This document shows positions 1 to 6,286 of a stretch of 7,007 nucleotides of DNA, in pieces. Location of the stretch: the NCBI GenBank assembly GCA_013140935.1, contig JABFSD010001158.1:1-7007 (forward strand), written 5' to 3'. Every line of letters starts with the position of its first letter. Position 1 is the first letter of the stretch. Source of the DNA: Acidobacteriota bacterium (GTDB lineage: Bacteria; Acidobacteriota; Blastocatellia; RBC074). The translations under genes and the position numbers were made by a program. The notes under the pieces are model-generated. The model was not told the DNA's origin. It searched no databases and saw only the letters and a list, made by a program, of their open reading frames with translations.

Positions 1-489
1 CGCATAAGCCAGATTGGTGTCCATCGCCGCCAGCGCGCCGGTGTCGGGATGCAAGCGCAGGTTCTGTTCGGCATCCGTCACCAGACGAATGCGGTCGGGT
101 ATGGGATTGAAATCAACGCCGATGACCTGGCTGTTCAACACGGGGCTGAACGGCACACTGCCCACTTGGGTCGCGGTGCCCGTGATGGGGTTGATCGTAT
201 AGATGCGACTGCCGCCGCTGAGGGCATAAAGCTGTCCGGTCGCGGGACGAAAATCTATGCCGAGCAGTGTGTCGCCTGCGACCAGACCGGTGATGGCGCG
301 GCTGCTGCTGATCGAAAACGGCGTCAGACTGTTGAATGAAATCAGTTGGTTGTTGGCCGTCAGGCCGTAAATGATGTTGCTGGCGGCTTGGGCCTCGGCC
401 ACCGGCGTGCGCCAAACGGCGCTGACGAGGCCAATGACGAGCGCCATAGCTACGATAGCCAGCGCGAGTGATCTTGCTTTCCGTTGCAT
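1..489 (-). CDS. Secreted DUF4394 domain protein, N-terminal part (runs off left edge)
   Basis: Reading leftward from an ATG at 489-487, the minus strand is open for 163 codons to the window edge, so the C-terminus is missing. Residues 1 to about 35 form a signal peptide: a basic start (MQRKAR), a hydrophobic stretch and an Ala-rich cleavage region near AEAQA. The mature part has the DUF4394 pattern: IYGLTANNQL, then GIDFRPATGQLYAL, a YTINPITG strand pair, and the hallmark GVDFNPIPDRIRLV followed by QNLRLHPDTG. Such repeats suggest a beta-propeller-like extracellular protein. The family's biochemical role is not known to me. The start is supported by a strong ribosome site, AGGGGAGG on the minus strand, ending 9 bases before the ATG. 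The gene is divergent from the TPR lipoprotein gene. Family call is confident; function is unknown. Confidence 0.88.
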   Translation of the reverse strand, partial: MQRKARSLALAIVAMALVIGLVSAVWRTPVAEAQAASNIIYGLTANNQLISFNSLTPFSISSSRAITGLVAGDTLLGIDFRPATGQLYALSGGSRIYTINPITGTATQVGSVPFSPVLNSQVIGVDFNPIPDRIRLVTDAEQNLRLHPDTGALAAMDTNLAYA

Positions 490-509
490 AAAGACAAACC
501 TCCCCTAGT

Positions 510-533
510 GCGAGCCGTCGTGGAATGGCTCGC
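510..533. repeat. 7-bp inverted repeat in the DUF4394 leader
   Basis: GCGAGCC at 510-516 is perfectly complementary to GGCTCGC at 527-533 across a 10-base loop. On the DUF4394 transcript the stem would sit only a few bases upstream of the ribosome site (499-506). It could be a leader hairpin or an operator-like site; which one cannot be told from one copy. Confidence 0.45.
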
Positions 534-572
534 GGTGAATTTCCTGCGATGATCGAAACTGTTTTGTTGTGC

Positions 573-606
573 GACGGTGAGCGGACTTTCAATGCGCTCA
601 ACCGTC
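573..606. repeat. Bulged 11-bp stem-loop in the divergent intergenic region
   Basis: GACGGTGAGCG at 573-583 pairs with CGCTCAACCGTC at 595-606, with one extra unpaired base on the right arm and an 11-base loop. No T-run follows on either strand, so it does not look like an intrinsic terminator. Its role is unknown. Confidence 0.4.
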
Positions 607-775
607 TGGCTTTACGGAACCAGCCCTGTCATCGGATTGCTTACCCAAAAAAGAAATTTCTCAGCTTGCACCAATCCAAGCGAAGCCTTGCTCCCGTAAC
701 GGTTTTTGCATCACGAACAATTCCGTTTCGACGATTCATCACGAAGATTCATTAAGCAGTTTTTCGGGGGCAATT

Positions 776-2119
776 ATGCAAAAGCGTTTTTCAGGTTATG
801 AGGCGTTATGCGCGGCGGCGGGCTGCGCGTTGTTAGCCGTATTAGCGAGCGGATGCGCTACGACCAAAGCAGCGAAATCAGCGCCGGCACTCGCCAGCGG
901 CAGTTGCGCCATCGCGTTGTTGGCGCATCAAGGCGAAGAGACGTTCGACCGCGAATTGCGCCAGCGGCAAAGCAAGATCAAGCAAATGCATGAACAAGGT
1001 CTGGACGTAGCGGCCAATGTCGAAGCTCTCGGTTGGCGCTTCGTCGAAAAAGCGCGGCGCTCTTACGACCCCGGCTTTTATAAGATGGCGGAACAGTGCG
1101 CGACCTGCGTTGAGGCGCTCAATGCCGAACGTCTAACTGAACCGGGCAAACTGAAAAACGCCGCCGCACTGTTGTTGCGCGGACACATCCTGCAAAACCT
1201 GCATCGTTTCAGCGAAGCCCAACCGCTCGCCATTGAACTCGTAGAAAAGCGCGGACTGGCTTTCGACTTTATGTTGTTGGGTGACGTGTTGCTCGAACAG
1301 GGCAAGTTGCGCGAAGCGACGGTGGCCTATCAGAAGCTGTTGGATTTGAAACCGGGTTTGCAGGCTTACGTGCGCGCGGCGCAGTTGCGCTGGCTGAGTG
1401 GCGACACCGAGGGCGCGATTGAAATGGCGTTGCAAGCCGCGCAAGCCGCTTCGCCCAAAGAAGCCGAAGCGAGTGCGTGGGCGACGACCAGACTGGCGTT
1501 TTATCAATTGCATCACGGTGCGTTGCCGCAGGCGGCGGCGTCTTGCGAATCCGCCTTGGAACTCTTTCCCGATTACGCTCCGGCGCTGTTGATGAAAGGG
1601 CGCGTGTTGCTCGCTCAACAGCGTGCTTCGGCGGCGATTCCCTTTTTGCAAACCGCCGCCAAGCTCAATCCGTTGCCCGAATATCAATGGACGCTCGCCG
1701 ATGCCTTGCGCGCTGAAAGCCGCGACGCCGAAGCGCAAACCGTCGAGGCTGCGCTGCAAGCGAAAGGCGCGACCGAAGACCCGCGCACCTATGCGCTCTA
1801 TTTGGCTACGCGCTCAAGCGACGCGGCGCAAGCCATGAAACTGGCGGAAGAGGAATTGAAAACGCGGCAGGACGCGCATAGTTACGACGCGCTGGCGTGG
1901 GCTGGCTATCGTGCCGGACAAACCGAAGCGGCGTGGCAAAACATGCAAAAGGCTTTAGCGACCGGCGTGCAAGACACACGCTTGCACTTTCACGCGGCGG
2001 CGATTGCGCAAGCCGCAGGGCAAAGGGCGGAAGCCAGTAAACATTTCAAACAAGCGCGGCAACGTTCGCAGGCTTTGCTGCCCAGTGAGCGCGCGCAATT
2101 ACTCAAACTCAATTTGTAA
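776..2119 (+). CDS. TPR-repeat lipoprotein of unknown function
   Basis: The 447-residue product starts with a lipoprotein signal: basic MQKR, a hydrophobic stretch, and a lipobox-like LASGC at residues 23-27, so Cys27 is the likely lipidated residue. This predicts a membrane-anchored periplasmic or outer-membrane-facing protein. Residues about 45-120 form a helical region with the segment LGWRFVEKARRSYDPGFYKMAEQC. From about residue 126 to the end the protein is a run of degenerate TPR units, clearest at about 163-196 (LLGDVLLEQGKLREATVAYQ), 267-300 and 368-430. TPR units usually bind protein partners. The ATG follows a weak G-rich site (GGGGG, 5 bases upstream), and the signal peptide begins at once, supporting this start. 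The DUF4331 gene follows after 130 bases with no clear terminator between, so co-transcription is likely. The product may be an envelope partner of that protein; this is inference. Confidence 0.85.
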   Translation: MQKRFSGYEALCAAAGCALLAVLASGCATTKAAKSAPALASGSCAIALLAHQGEETFDRELRQRQSKIKQMHEQGLDVAANVEALGWRFVEKARRSYDPGFYKMAEQCATCVEALNAERLTEPGKLKNAAALLLRGHILQNLHRFSEAQPLAIELVEKRGLAFDFMLLGDVLLEQGKLREATVAYQKLLDLKPGLQAYVRAAQLRWLSGDTEGAIEMALQAAQAASPKEAEASAWATTRLAFYQLHHGALPQAAASCESALELFPDYAPALLMKGRVLLAQQRASAAIPFLQTAAKLNPLPEYQWTLADALRAESRDAEAQTVEAALQAKGATEDPRTYALYLATRSSDAAQAMKLAEEELKTRQDAHSYDALAWAGYRAGQTEAAWQNMQKALATGVQDTRLHFHAAAIAQAAGQRAEASKHFKQARQRSQALLPSERAQLLKLNL

Positions 2120-2135
2120 GTAGCTTCGTTCCGAA

Positions 2136-2187
2136 CCCCGTCAGGCGATGGGGCTAAGGCGGAGTGTGTTCCTTTCGTCCCTGACGG
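2136..2187 (+). promoter_or_regulatory. Leader with two mutually exclusive stems between TPR and DUF4331 genes
   Basis: Two stems compete for the same bases. The first is a 7-bp hairpin, CCCCGTC at 2136-2142 with GATGGGG at 2147-2153 (one G-T pair, 4-base loop). The second is a perfect 8-bp long-range pairing of CCGTCAGG at 2138-2145 with CCTGACGG at 2180-2187. Neither is followed by a T-run. A tandem heptamer, CCAATAA twice, lies downstream at 2210-2223. A switchable leader is possible, but short stems like these can arise by chance. Confidence 0.3.
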
Positions 2188-2233
2188 CACGCAGTTCGTG
2201 TCGTCTCGTCCAATAACCAATAACCTGAGATAT

Positions 2234-2240
2234 AGGGAGG
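2234..2240 (+). promoter_or_regulatory. Strong Shine-Dalgarno site of the DUF4331 gene
   Basis: AGGGAGG lies 9 bases before the ATG at 2250. It is the best ribosome site of the plus-strand genes and fixes that start. It also suggests that DUF4331 is translated more strongly than the upstream lipoprotein, whose site is weak. Confidence 0.75.
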
Positions 2241-2249
2241 TAACTTTTC

Positions 2250-3791
2250 ATGACCAGTACATATCGCAAACTGCATCGCGGTTTGAGCTACGCGCTGATG
2301 ACGGCGTTGGTAATTGTGCCTCAATTACTGATGCTGCAAACCCGCGCGCTGGCTTCGAGCCACATGGATGCGCCGATGGCGACGCTTGATCCGGCGGCCA
2401 ATACGACTGACGTTTATGCGTTCGTCACCATTCGCGGCGGCGTCAAAATGCTGAACCTGCATTTGGGCGTTTATCCGCACGAGAACCCCGGCATCGGGCC
2501 GTCGAAATATAACTTCGACGACAACGTGCGTTACGAAATCCACGTGGCGCAAGGCCAGGACATCGCGGCGGGCCGCCCTTCCGTCACCTATCGTTTTGAA
2601 TTCAAGACGACTTACAAAACCCAGAAAACGATCCTGCAATCGTTCATCGGCGTCATCAACGACATTGACGATGCGGGCCAAAACCTGACGCAAACTTATA
2701 CCGTCACCAAGATTGACAACCGCGCCGGCACGGCGCTCGTGCTGGGCACGGGCAAGGTTCCGCCCAACAATCAGGGCAACGCCACTCCGTTTTATAACGA
2801 AGGCAACAACCCTGAAGCGCCGGCCCGCAAAGGCGTTTCGACGCGCGCCGAACTCGACAAATATACGCAACAGGCCATCACGCCGATGGCGAACGGTTAC
2901 ATCGCGTTTGCCGGCCAGCGCGACGACGGATTTTATGCCGACATTCAATCCATCTTCGACCTGTTGCAATTGCGCAATCCGGGCAAAGACTCGCAGGGCG
3001 GTTACAACCTGCACCTGATGTCGTTGGCGTTCCCCGTGAGCGACATCGGCGGCGAAGCGCAAACCATCGGCGTCTATGCGACGACCAGCCGTCCGCGCCA
3101 ATCAGTCGTGCGTACGGGTAACTTCCTCGACATCATTCGTCGGCCCGAATACGTGCAAGTTGCGCGGCAAGGCAACCCGCTGTTCAACGAAGGCCTCGTC
3201 GCCCTCGAAGACAAGGACACCTATAGCCGCAACAGTCCGGCAGTAGACAACGCGCTCTTCCGCAAGTACGCAGAAACGCCTGAACTGGCGGCGCTCATCA
3301 ATGCCATCATCGGCAAAGGCACACAGTTGGCGATTCCTAACAACCGTGCCGACATCGCGGCGATTTACATCCCCGATCTGTTGAAAGTAGACCTTTCGAC
3401 CGCCGCTGCTCGTCTGGCGGGTAACGGCCCGACGGATGCGAACAACCCTGATGATATGGGATTCTCGCGGCTGAGCATTTTCGGTGGCGACATTCTCGAA
3501 AGCGCCACCGCCGGACATCCTTTCCGCTTGCCGAGTCAGTTCCTCGGTTTGCCCGCTGGCAAGAGCTTCGTGCCCGGTGGCTGGCCCAACGGACGCCGCT
3601 TCGGCGATGACCCGGTTGACATCGCCATCATCGCGTTGTTGAGCGATTTGCGCGATCCGGCCAATTTGAAGATCAACGATCCGTTCCGTGGCAACTACGA
3701 CGGCGTCACGGCGAATGAGTTGGGCTTCAACAAAACCTTCCCTTATGAAAGCACTCCGCAAAACGGACGCAACATCGTAGGGATGAAATAA
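2250..3791 (+). CDS. Secreted DUF4331 family protein
   Basis: The 513-residue product has a signal peptide (residues 1 to about 35: basic KLHR, a long hydrophobic core, then TRALA). Directly after it comes the family's N-terminal signature, ASSHMDAP at 35-42 followed by DPAANTTDVYAFV. Other DUF4331 hallmarks are FAGQRDDGFYAD at 220-231, RQGNPLFNE at 306-314, PNGRR at 446-450, DDPVDIA at 453-459 and a closing FPYESTPQNG. The protein is therefore full length and intact. The mature form is expected to be a soluble, beta-rich exported protein. It contains no cysteine, which suits an oxidising compartment. The family's activity is not established as far as I know. In many members the first motif reads SHREAP; here it is SHMDAP. 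The gene follows the TPR lipoprotein gene and ends before a strong terminator, so the pair probably forms one transcription unit. Confidence 0.93.
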   Translation: MTSTYRKLHRGLSYALMTALVIVPQLLMLQTRALASSHMDAPMATLDPAANTTDVYAFVTIRGGVKMLNLHLGVYPHENPGIGPSKYNFDDNVRYEIHVAQGQDIAAGRPSVTYRFEFKTTYKTQKTILQSFIGVINDIDDAGQNLTQTYTVTKIDNRAGTALVLGTGKVPPNNQGNATPFYNEGNNPEAPARKGVSTRAELDKYTQQAITPMANGYIAFAGQRDDGFYADIQSIFDLLQLRNPGKDSQGGYNLHLMSLAFPVSDIGGEAQTIGVYATTSRPRQSVVRTGNFLDIIRRPEYVQVARQGNPLFNEGLVALEDKDTYSRNSPAVDNALFRKYAETPELAALINAIIGKGTQLAIPNNRADIAAIYIPDLLKVDLSTAAARLAGNGPTDANNPDDMGFSRLSIFGGDILESATAGHPFRLPSQFLGLPAGKSFVPGGWPNGRRFGDDPVDIAIIALLSDLRDPANLKINDPFRGNYDGVTANELGFNKTFPYESTPQNGRNIVGMK

Positions 3792-3816
3792 GCCGATTCA
3801 CTTTGGTGATAGGCAA

Positions 3817-3848
3817 AAAGGGACAAGCTCTCACGGGCTTGTCCCTTT
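3817..3848 (+). terminator. Rho-independent terminator after DUF4331
   Basis: A perfect 12-bp stem, AAAGGGACAAGC at 3817-3828 with GCTTGTCCCTTT at 3837-3848, closes an 8-base loop. It is flanked by A-rich sequence on the left and T-rich sequence on the right (TTTCGCTTTTG). It lies 25 bases after the DUF4331 stop and ends the TPR-DUF4331 unit. Confidence 0.85.
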
Positions 3849-3867
3849 CGCTTTTGCTTGATTCGGT

Positions 3868-3896
3868 TTGCTTCGTGTCAGACAGCCTCTGATAAT
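3868..3896 (+). promoter_or_regulatory. Sigma70-type promoter candidate for the small secreted protein
   Basis: TTGCTT at 3868-3873 and GATAAT at 3891-3896 are separated by 17 bases, the optimal housekeeping-sigma spacing. The site lies just after a terminator and about 95 bases before the start codon at 3992. The implied leader of roughly 89 bases contains a 6-bp inverted repeat, ATGAGT at 3921-3926 with ACTCAT at 3944-3949. Confidence 0.5.
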
Positions 3897-3991
3897 GCCG
3901 CAGCAAAGATCGTGATCCGTATGAGTTCTGCGGCAACGCGGCGACTCATCAACAACCACTTCTCTCTCCCAACAAAAAGGAAATCACCACT

Positions 3992-4378
3992 ATGAACAAA
4001 CATCTCATGACCCTCGTGTGTGCGTGCGCGCTGGTGCTCGCGTTGAGCATCGGTGCAGCCGCGCAAGACAAAAAACCCGCGCAAGACGCAGCCGTCACGT
4101 TGACCGGTAACATCCTCGACGTGAACTGTTCCGCCAGCGCCAAAACCCCGGACGCCGCCGCCAATCACAAAAAAGGTTGCTCGCTTTCGCCGCGCTGCAT
4201 CGGCAGCGGACTGGGCGTCTATGCCGACGGCAAGTTCGTCGCCTTTGACGAAGCTGGCTCCGCCAAAGGCAAAACTGCGCTTGAAGCCACCGCCAAAGCC
4301 AACGGCGCAAAGTTCAAAGTCGTAGGCAAAATGACCGGCGAAAAACTGATGGTCGAAAGCATCACTGAAATCGAATAA
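3992..4378 (+). CDS. Small secreted Cys/His protein of unknown function
   Basis: The 128-residue product begins with a clear signal peptide (MNKHLM, hydrophobic core, cleavage near GAAAQ at residues 21-25), leaving a mature protein of about 100 residues. It reads as VTLTGNILDVNCSA, then a loop with Asp54 and His59, Cys63 and Cys69, then GVYADGKFVAFDEAG and an ending KFKVVGKMTGEKLMVESITEIE. The strand pattern suggests a small beta-barrel (OB-like) fold. Cys46, His59, Cys63 and Cys69 could bind a metal or haem, or form a disulphide; this is inference. I recognise the general shape from small exported proteins of Acidobacteria-like genomes but cannot name a family. AGGA ends 10 bases before the ATG. 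The gene has its own promoter candidate and lies between two terminators, so it is probably a single-gene transcript. Confidence 0.83.
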   Translation: MNKHLMTLVCACALVLALSIGAAAQDKKPAQDAAVTLTGNILDVNCSASAKTPDAAANHKKGCSLSPRCIGSGLGVYADGKFVAFDEAGSAKGKTALEATAKANGAKFKVVGKMTGEKLMVESITEIE

Positions 4379-4404
4379 CTTCAGCGCTTGCCAGTCAAAT
4401 GCAA

Positions 4405-4438
4405 AAAAAGGGCGAGCCATAAGCGGCTCGCCCTTTTT
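4405..4438. terminator. Strong, probably bidirectional intrinsic terminator
   Basis: A perfect 14-bp stem, AAAAAGGGCGAGCC at 4405-4418 with GGCTCGCCCTTTTT at 4425-4438, closes a 6-base loop. The A-run on the left (4403-4409) and T-run on the right let it work on either strand. It lies 26 bases after the small secreted protein's stop and separates that gene from nadK. Confidence 0.9.
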
Positions 4439-4492
4439 GCCATGGCCTGCGCCCCCTCATAGCGTCCCTCCGTGGTTGCCCACGCACGTTGC

Positions 4493-4520
4493 TTGCGAGT
4501 GCTTACCGAGTGTGTAAAAT
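4493..4520 (+). promoter_or_regulatory. Promoter candidate for nadK
   Basis: TTGCGA at 4493-4498 and TAAAAT at 4515-4520 are 16 bases apart. Transcription would begin near 4527, giving a leader of about 32 bases before the ATG at 4559. The site lies downstream of the alternative ATG at 4472, which argues against that longer start. Confidence 0.45.
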
Positions 4521-4558
4521 CCGCCGCGTTGTTTAAGGCCTTCCACACTTGTTCATCA

Positions 4559-5431
4559 ATGTCGGCTCATCCGTTGCAAAAAATCGGCGTCGTCATCGGG
4601 CCGCAGAAGCCAGAGGCTTTAGCGGTCTTGTGCGACTTGCAGGACTGGTGTCGTGAATACGGCGTTGCGTTGCGCGCGTTAGCTGAAACCGCCGCGCAAT
4701 TAAATTGCGACGAGTTGCAGGTAGCTGACGGCGAATTGGCCGAGCCGCTTGATTTGCTGATTGCCCTGGGCGGTGACGGAACGATGCTCGGCGCAGCGCG
4801 CTTGGTCGGCGCGCAAGGCGTGCCCGTACTCGGCGTTAATTTCGGCTGGCTGGGTTACCTGACCGAATTCCCCCTCGAAGAACTTTTCCCTGCGCTCGAA
4901 AGCCTGCGGCACGGCGGTTACGCGATTGACCAGCGCATGCTGTTAGACGTGCAGGTCGAGCGGGCGGGTGAACGCCTCACGCAACCGCGCGCGCTCAACG
5001 AGGCGGTCATCAACCGCAGCCATCCGGTGCGGATGATCGAGTTGGATTGTTACGTCAACGATCAATTCGTGAATACGTTTCGCGCCGATGGAATGATCGT
5101 AGCCACGCCGACCGGCTCGACAGCGTATTCGTTATCGGCAGGCGGGCCGCTCGTACATCCTGAAATTCCGGCGATGCTGTTGACGCCGATTTGCCCGCAA
5201 CTGCTTTCGAATCGTCCGGTCGTCGTGCCGGGTGACAGCAAGATCGAGTTCGTATTCAAACGTGCCGACGATGAATTGCTGCTCACGCTCGACGGGCAAG
5301 TCGGCTTTCCGCTGCTGCACCATGACTGCGTCGTGATTCGCCGCAGCGAAATTACGTTTGACCTGATTCGCCCCCCACAACGCAATTACTTTGAAGTGCT
5401 GAGAACCAAACTGAAATGGGGAACACGCTAA
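4559..5431 (+). CDS. nadK: NAD kinase (ATP/polyphosphate-NAD kinase)
   Basis: NAD kinase phosphorylates NAD at the adenosine 2'-hydroxyl to make NADP in the cytoplasm. With the start at 4559 the product has 290 residues, typical for the family. Visible signatures are an N-terminal IGVVIGPQKPEA strand and loop, the GGDGT nucleotide-binding motif at 71-75, GVNFGWLGYLTEF at 92-104, the Asn-Glu pair in ALNEAVINR (147-148), the Gly-rich segment DGMIVATPTGSTAYSLSAGG at 178-196, and TPICPQLLSNRP with DGQ at 245-247. All key motifs are present, so the enzyme should be active. The frame is open back to an ATG at 4472, but those 29 extra residues lack family character and would begin upstream of the promoter candidate. 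The ribosome site at 4559 is poor, possibly limiting expression. A palindromic element separates it from the rhomboid gene. Confidence 0.95.
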   Translation: MSAHPLQKIGVVIGPQKPEALAVLCDLQDWCREYGVALRALAETAAQLNCDELQVADGELAEPLDLLIALGGDGTMLGAARLVGAQGVPVLGVNFGWLGYLTEFPLEELFPALESLRHGGYAIDQRMLLDVQVERAGERLTQPRALNEAVINRSHPVRMIELDCYVNDQFVNTFRADGMIVATPTGSTAYSLSAGGPLVHPEIPAMLLTPICPQLLSNRPVVVPGDSKIEFVFKRADDELLLTLDGQVGFPLLHHDCVVIRRSEITFDLIRPPQRNYFEVLRTKLKWGTR

Positions 5432-5506
5432 AAGGAATTCGGGAGTCGGAATTCGGAAGACCGAACGACTTTGCTTTTCTTCCGAATTCGGAATTCCGTA
5501 TTCCTT
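5432..5506. repeat. 75-bp imperfect palindrome with four GAATTC units
   Basis: The arms 5432-5460 and 5478-5506 (29 bases each) pair with 25 Watson-Crick pairs, one G-T pair and three mismatches around a 17-base loop. The inner 12 bp (5449-5460 with 5478-5489) are perfect. The hexamer GAATTC occurs four times (5435, 5449, 5484, 5491). CCGAATTCGG (5482-5491) and CGGAATTCCG (5489-5498) are themselves perfect palindromes. The element starts at the first base after the nadK stop and ends just before the rhomboid ribosome site. There is no T-run for termination. It resembles a REP or MITE-like intergenic element; the copy number is unknown. Confidence 0.8.
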
Positions 5507-5512
5507 GAGGAG
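5507..5512 (+). promoter_or_regulatory. Shine-Dalgarno site that sets the rhomboid start
   Basis: GAGGAG ends 8 bases before the ATG at 5521. A second in-frame ATG at 5527 would be 14 bases away, so the first is preferred. The site abuts the preceding palindrome, whose folding could affect access to it. Confidence 0.7.
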
Positions 5513-5520
5513 ATTCATCA

Positions 5521-6267
5521 ATGTTAATGCCGCTGGGGGATGACAATTCTGATCGCACGATTACGCCGTATGTCACTTACGCGCTGGTCGGAATCAATAT
5601 TCTGGTCTTTGTGTTGTTGCAGCAGTTAGGCAACAACCCTTTCACGTATGCCTGGAGTTACGTGCCGCGCGAAATCACGACCGGACAAGACTTGATCGGT
5701 GCGTTTAACATAGGCGGCGGGCAAGTGCGATTGTTCGACAGCCCTTCGCCGGTGTATTTGACGTTGCTCTCGGCGATGTTTATGCACGGCGACATCGCGC
5801 ACATCGGCGGCAATATGCTTTACCTCTGGATCTTCGGCGACAACGTCGAAGACCGCATGGGGCACGCAAAATTTTTGATGTTTTATTTGTTGACCGGCTT
5901 GCTCGCCAGCATCGCGCAAATCGCCGTTGGGCCGAATTCGATCATCCCGAACTTGGGCGCTTCAGGCGCGATTGCGGGTGTGCTGGGGGCCTATCTGATT
6001 CTGTTTCCGCAAAAAGGTATTCGCGTAATGATGGGTTACAGCGTAACGATGGTTCCCGCGATTGTCGTCGTCGGCCTCTGGGGCTTGCTGCAATTCATCG
6101 GCGGATTCGGCCAACTCGGACGCGAAGGCGGCGGCGTAGCCTATATGGCACACGTTGGCGGCTTCGTCGCGGGCATGGTGCTGGTCTTCGTGTTTCGCAA
6201 CAGCGTCCGCCCAATGCCGAACAGTTATGCCTCACGGCACTTTCAGCAACGGCAGAATTACGAATAA
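5521..6267 (+). CDS. Rhomboid-family intramembrane serine protease
   Basis: This 248-residue membrane protein has the rhomboid layout: a short cytoplasmic N-terminus, a first membrane segment (about 18-36), a periplasmic loop of about 40 residues, and then a multi-span core. In the core, HGDIAHIGGNMLYLWIFGDN (89-108) carries the conserved histidines and the oxyanion Asn98. GASGAIAGVLGAY (146-158) holds the catalytic Ser148 in GxSG, and MAHVGGFVAGM holds the catalytic His211. The Ser-His dyad is intact, so activity is expected. Rhomboids cut membrane proteins within or near a transmembrane helix. The substrate cannot be inferred from the neighbours. The C-terminal tail (from about 227) is short and polar. 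The gene follows nadK across an 89-base gap and may be co-transcribed with it, unless the palindrome between them reduces read-through. It is flanked on both sides by palindromic elements. Confidence 0.95.
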   Translation: MLMPLGDDNSDRTITPYVTYALVGINILVFVLLQQLGNNPFTYAWSYVPREITTGQDLIGAFNIGGGQVRLFDSPSPVYLTLLSAMFMHGDIAHIGGNMLYLWIFGDNVEDRMGHAKFLMFYLLTGLLASIAQIAVGPNSIIPNLGASGAIAGVLGAYLILFPQKGIRVMMGYSVTMVPAIVVVGLWGLLQFIGGFGQLGREGGGVAYMAHVGGFVAGMVLVFVFRNSVRPMPNSYASRHFQQRQNYE

Positions 6268-6286
6268 ACCAAACGCTTAACATTGG

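Larger units (their letters stand above)
490..775. other. Divergent intergenic region with two inverted repeats, no gene seen
   Basis: This 286-base stretch separates the divergent DUF4394 and TPR genes and must hold the promoters of both, but I see no convincing -35/-10 pair on either strand. Two stem-loops are visible: a perfect 7-bp inverted repeat at 510-516/527-533, just upstream of the DUF4394 ribosome site, and an 11-bp stem with one bulged base at 573-583/595-606. A 76-codon open frame on the plus strand (525-755) has no convincing ribosome site or recognisable protein features and is not called as a gene. Confidence 0.6.

Noticed and set aside
525..755. 76-codon plus-strand open frame in the divergent intergenic region
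   Set aside because: No convincing ribosome site, no domain or signal features, and it spans the two inverted repeats and the expected promoter region.
2325..3761. Two long minus-strand open frames opposite DUF4331
   Set aside because: They are antisense to an intact family member, are Arg/Val-rich as expected of antisense GC-rich codons, and show no domain features.
3878..4420. 180-codon minus-strand frame opposite the small secreted protein
   Set aside because: It overlaps a plus-strand gene with a clear signal peptide, promoter and terminator, and would begin inside the terminator stem.
4472..4558. Longer nadK start giving 29 extra N-terminal residues
   Set aside because: The extension lacks NAD kinase character, would start upstream of a promoter candidate, and the shorter form has the usual family length.
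5432..5506. Ordinary intrinsic terminator for nadK
   Set aside because: The stem is much longer than usual, the loop is 17 bases, and no T-run follows; the right arm runs straight into the rhomboid ribosome site.
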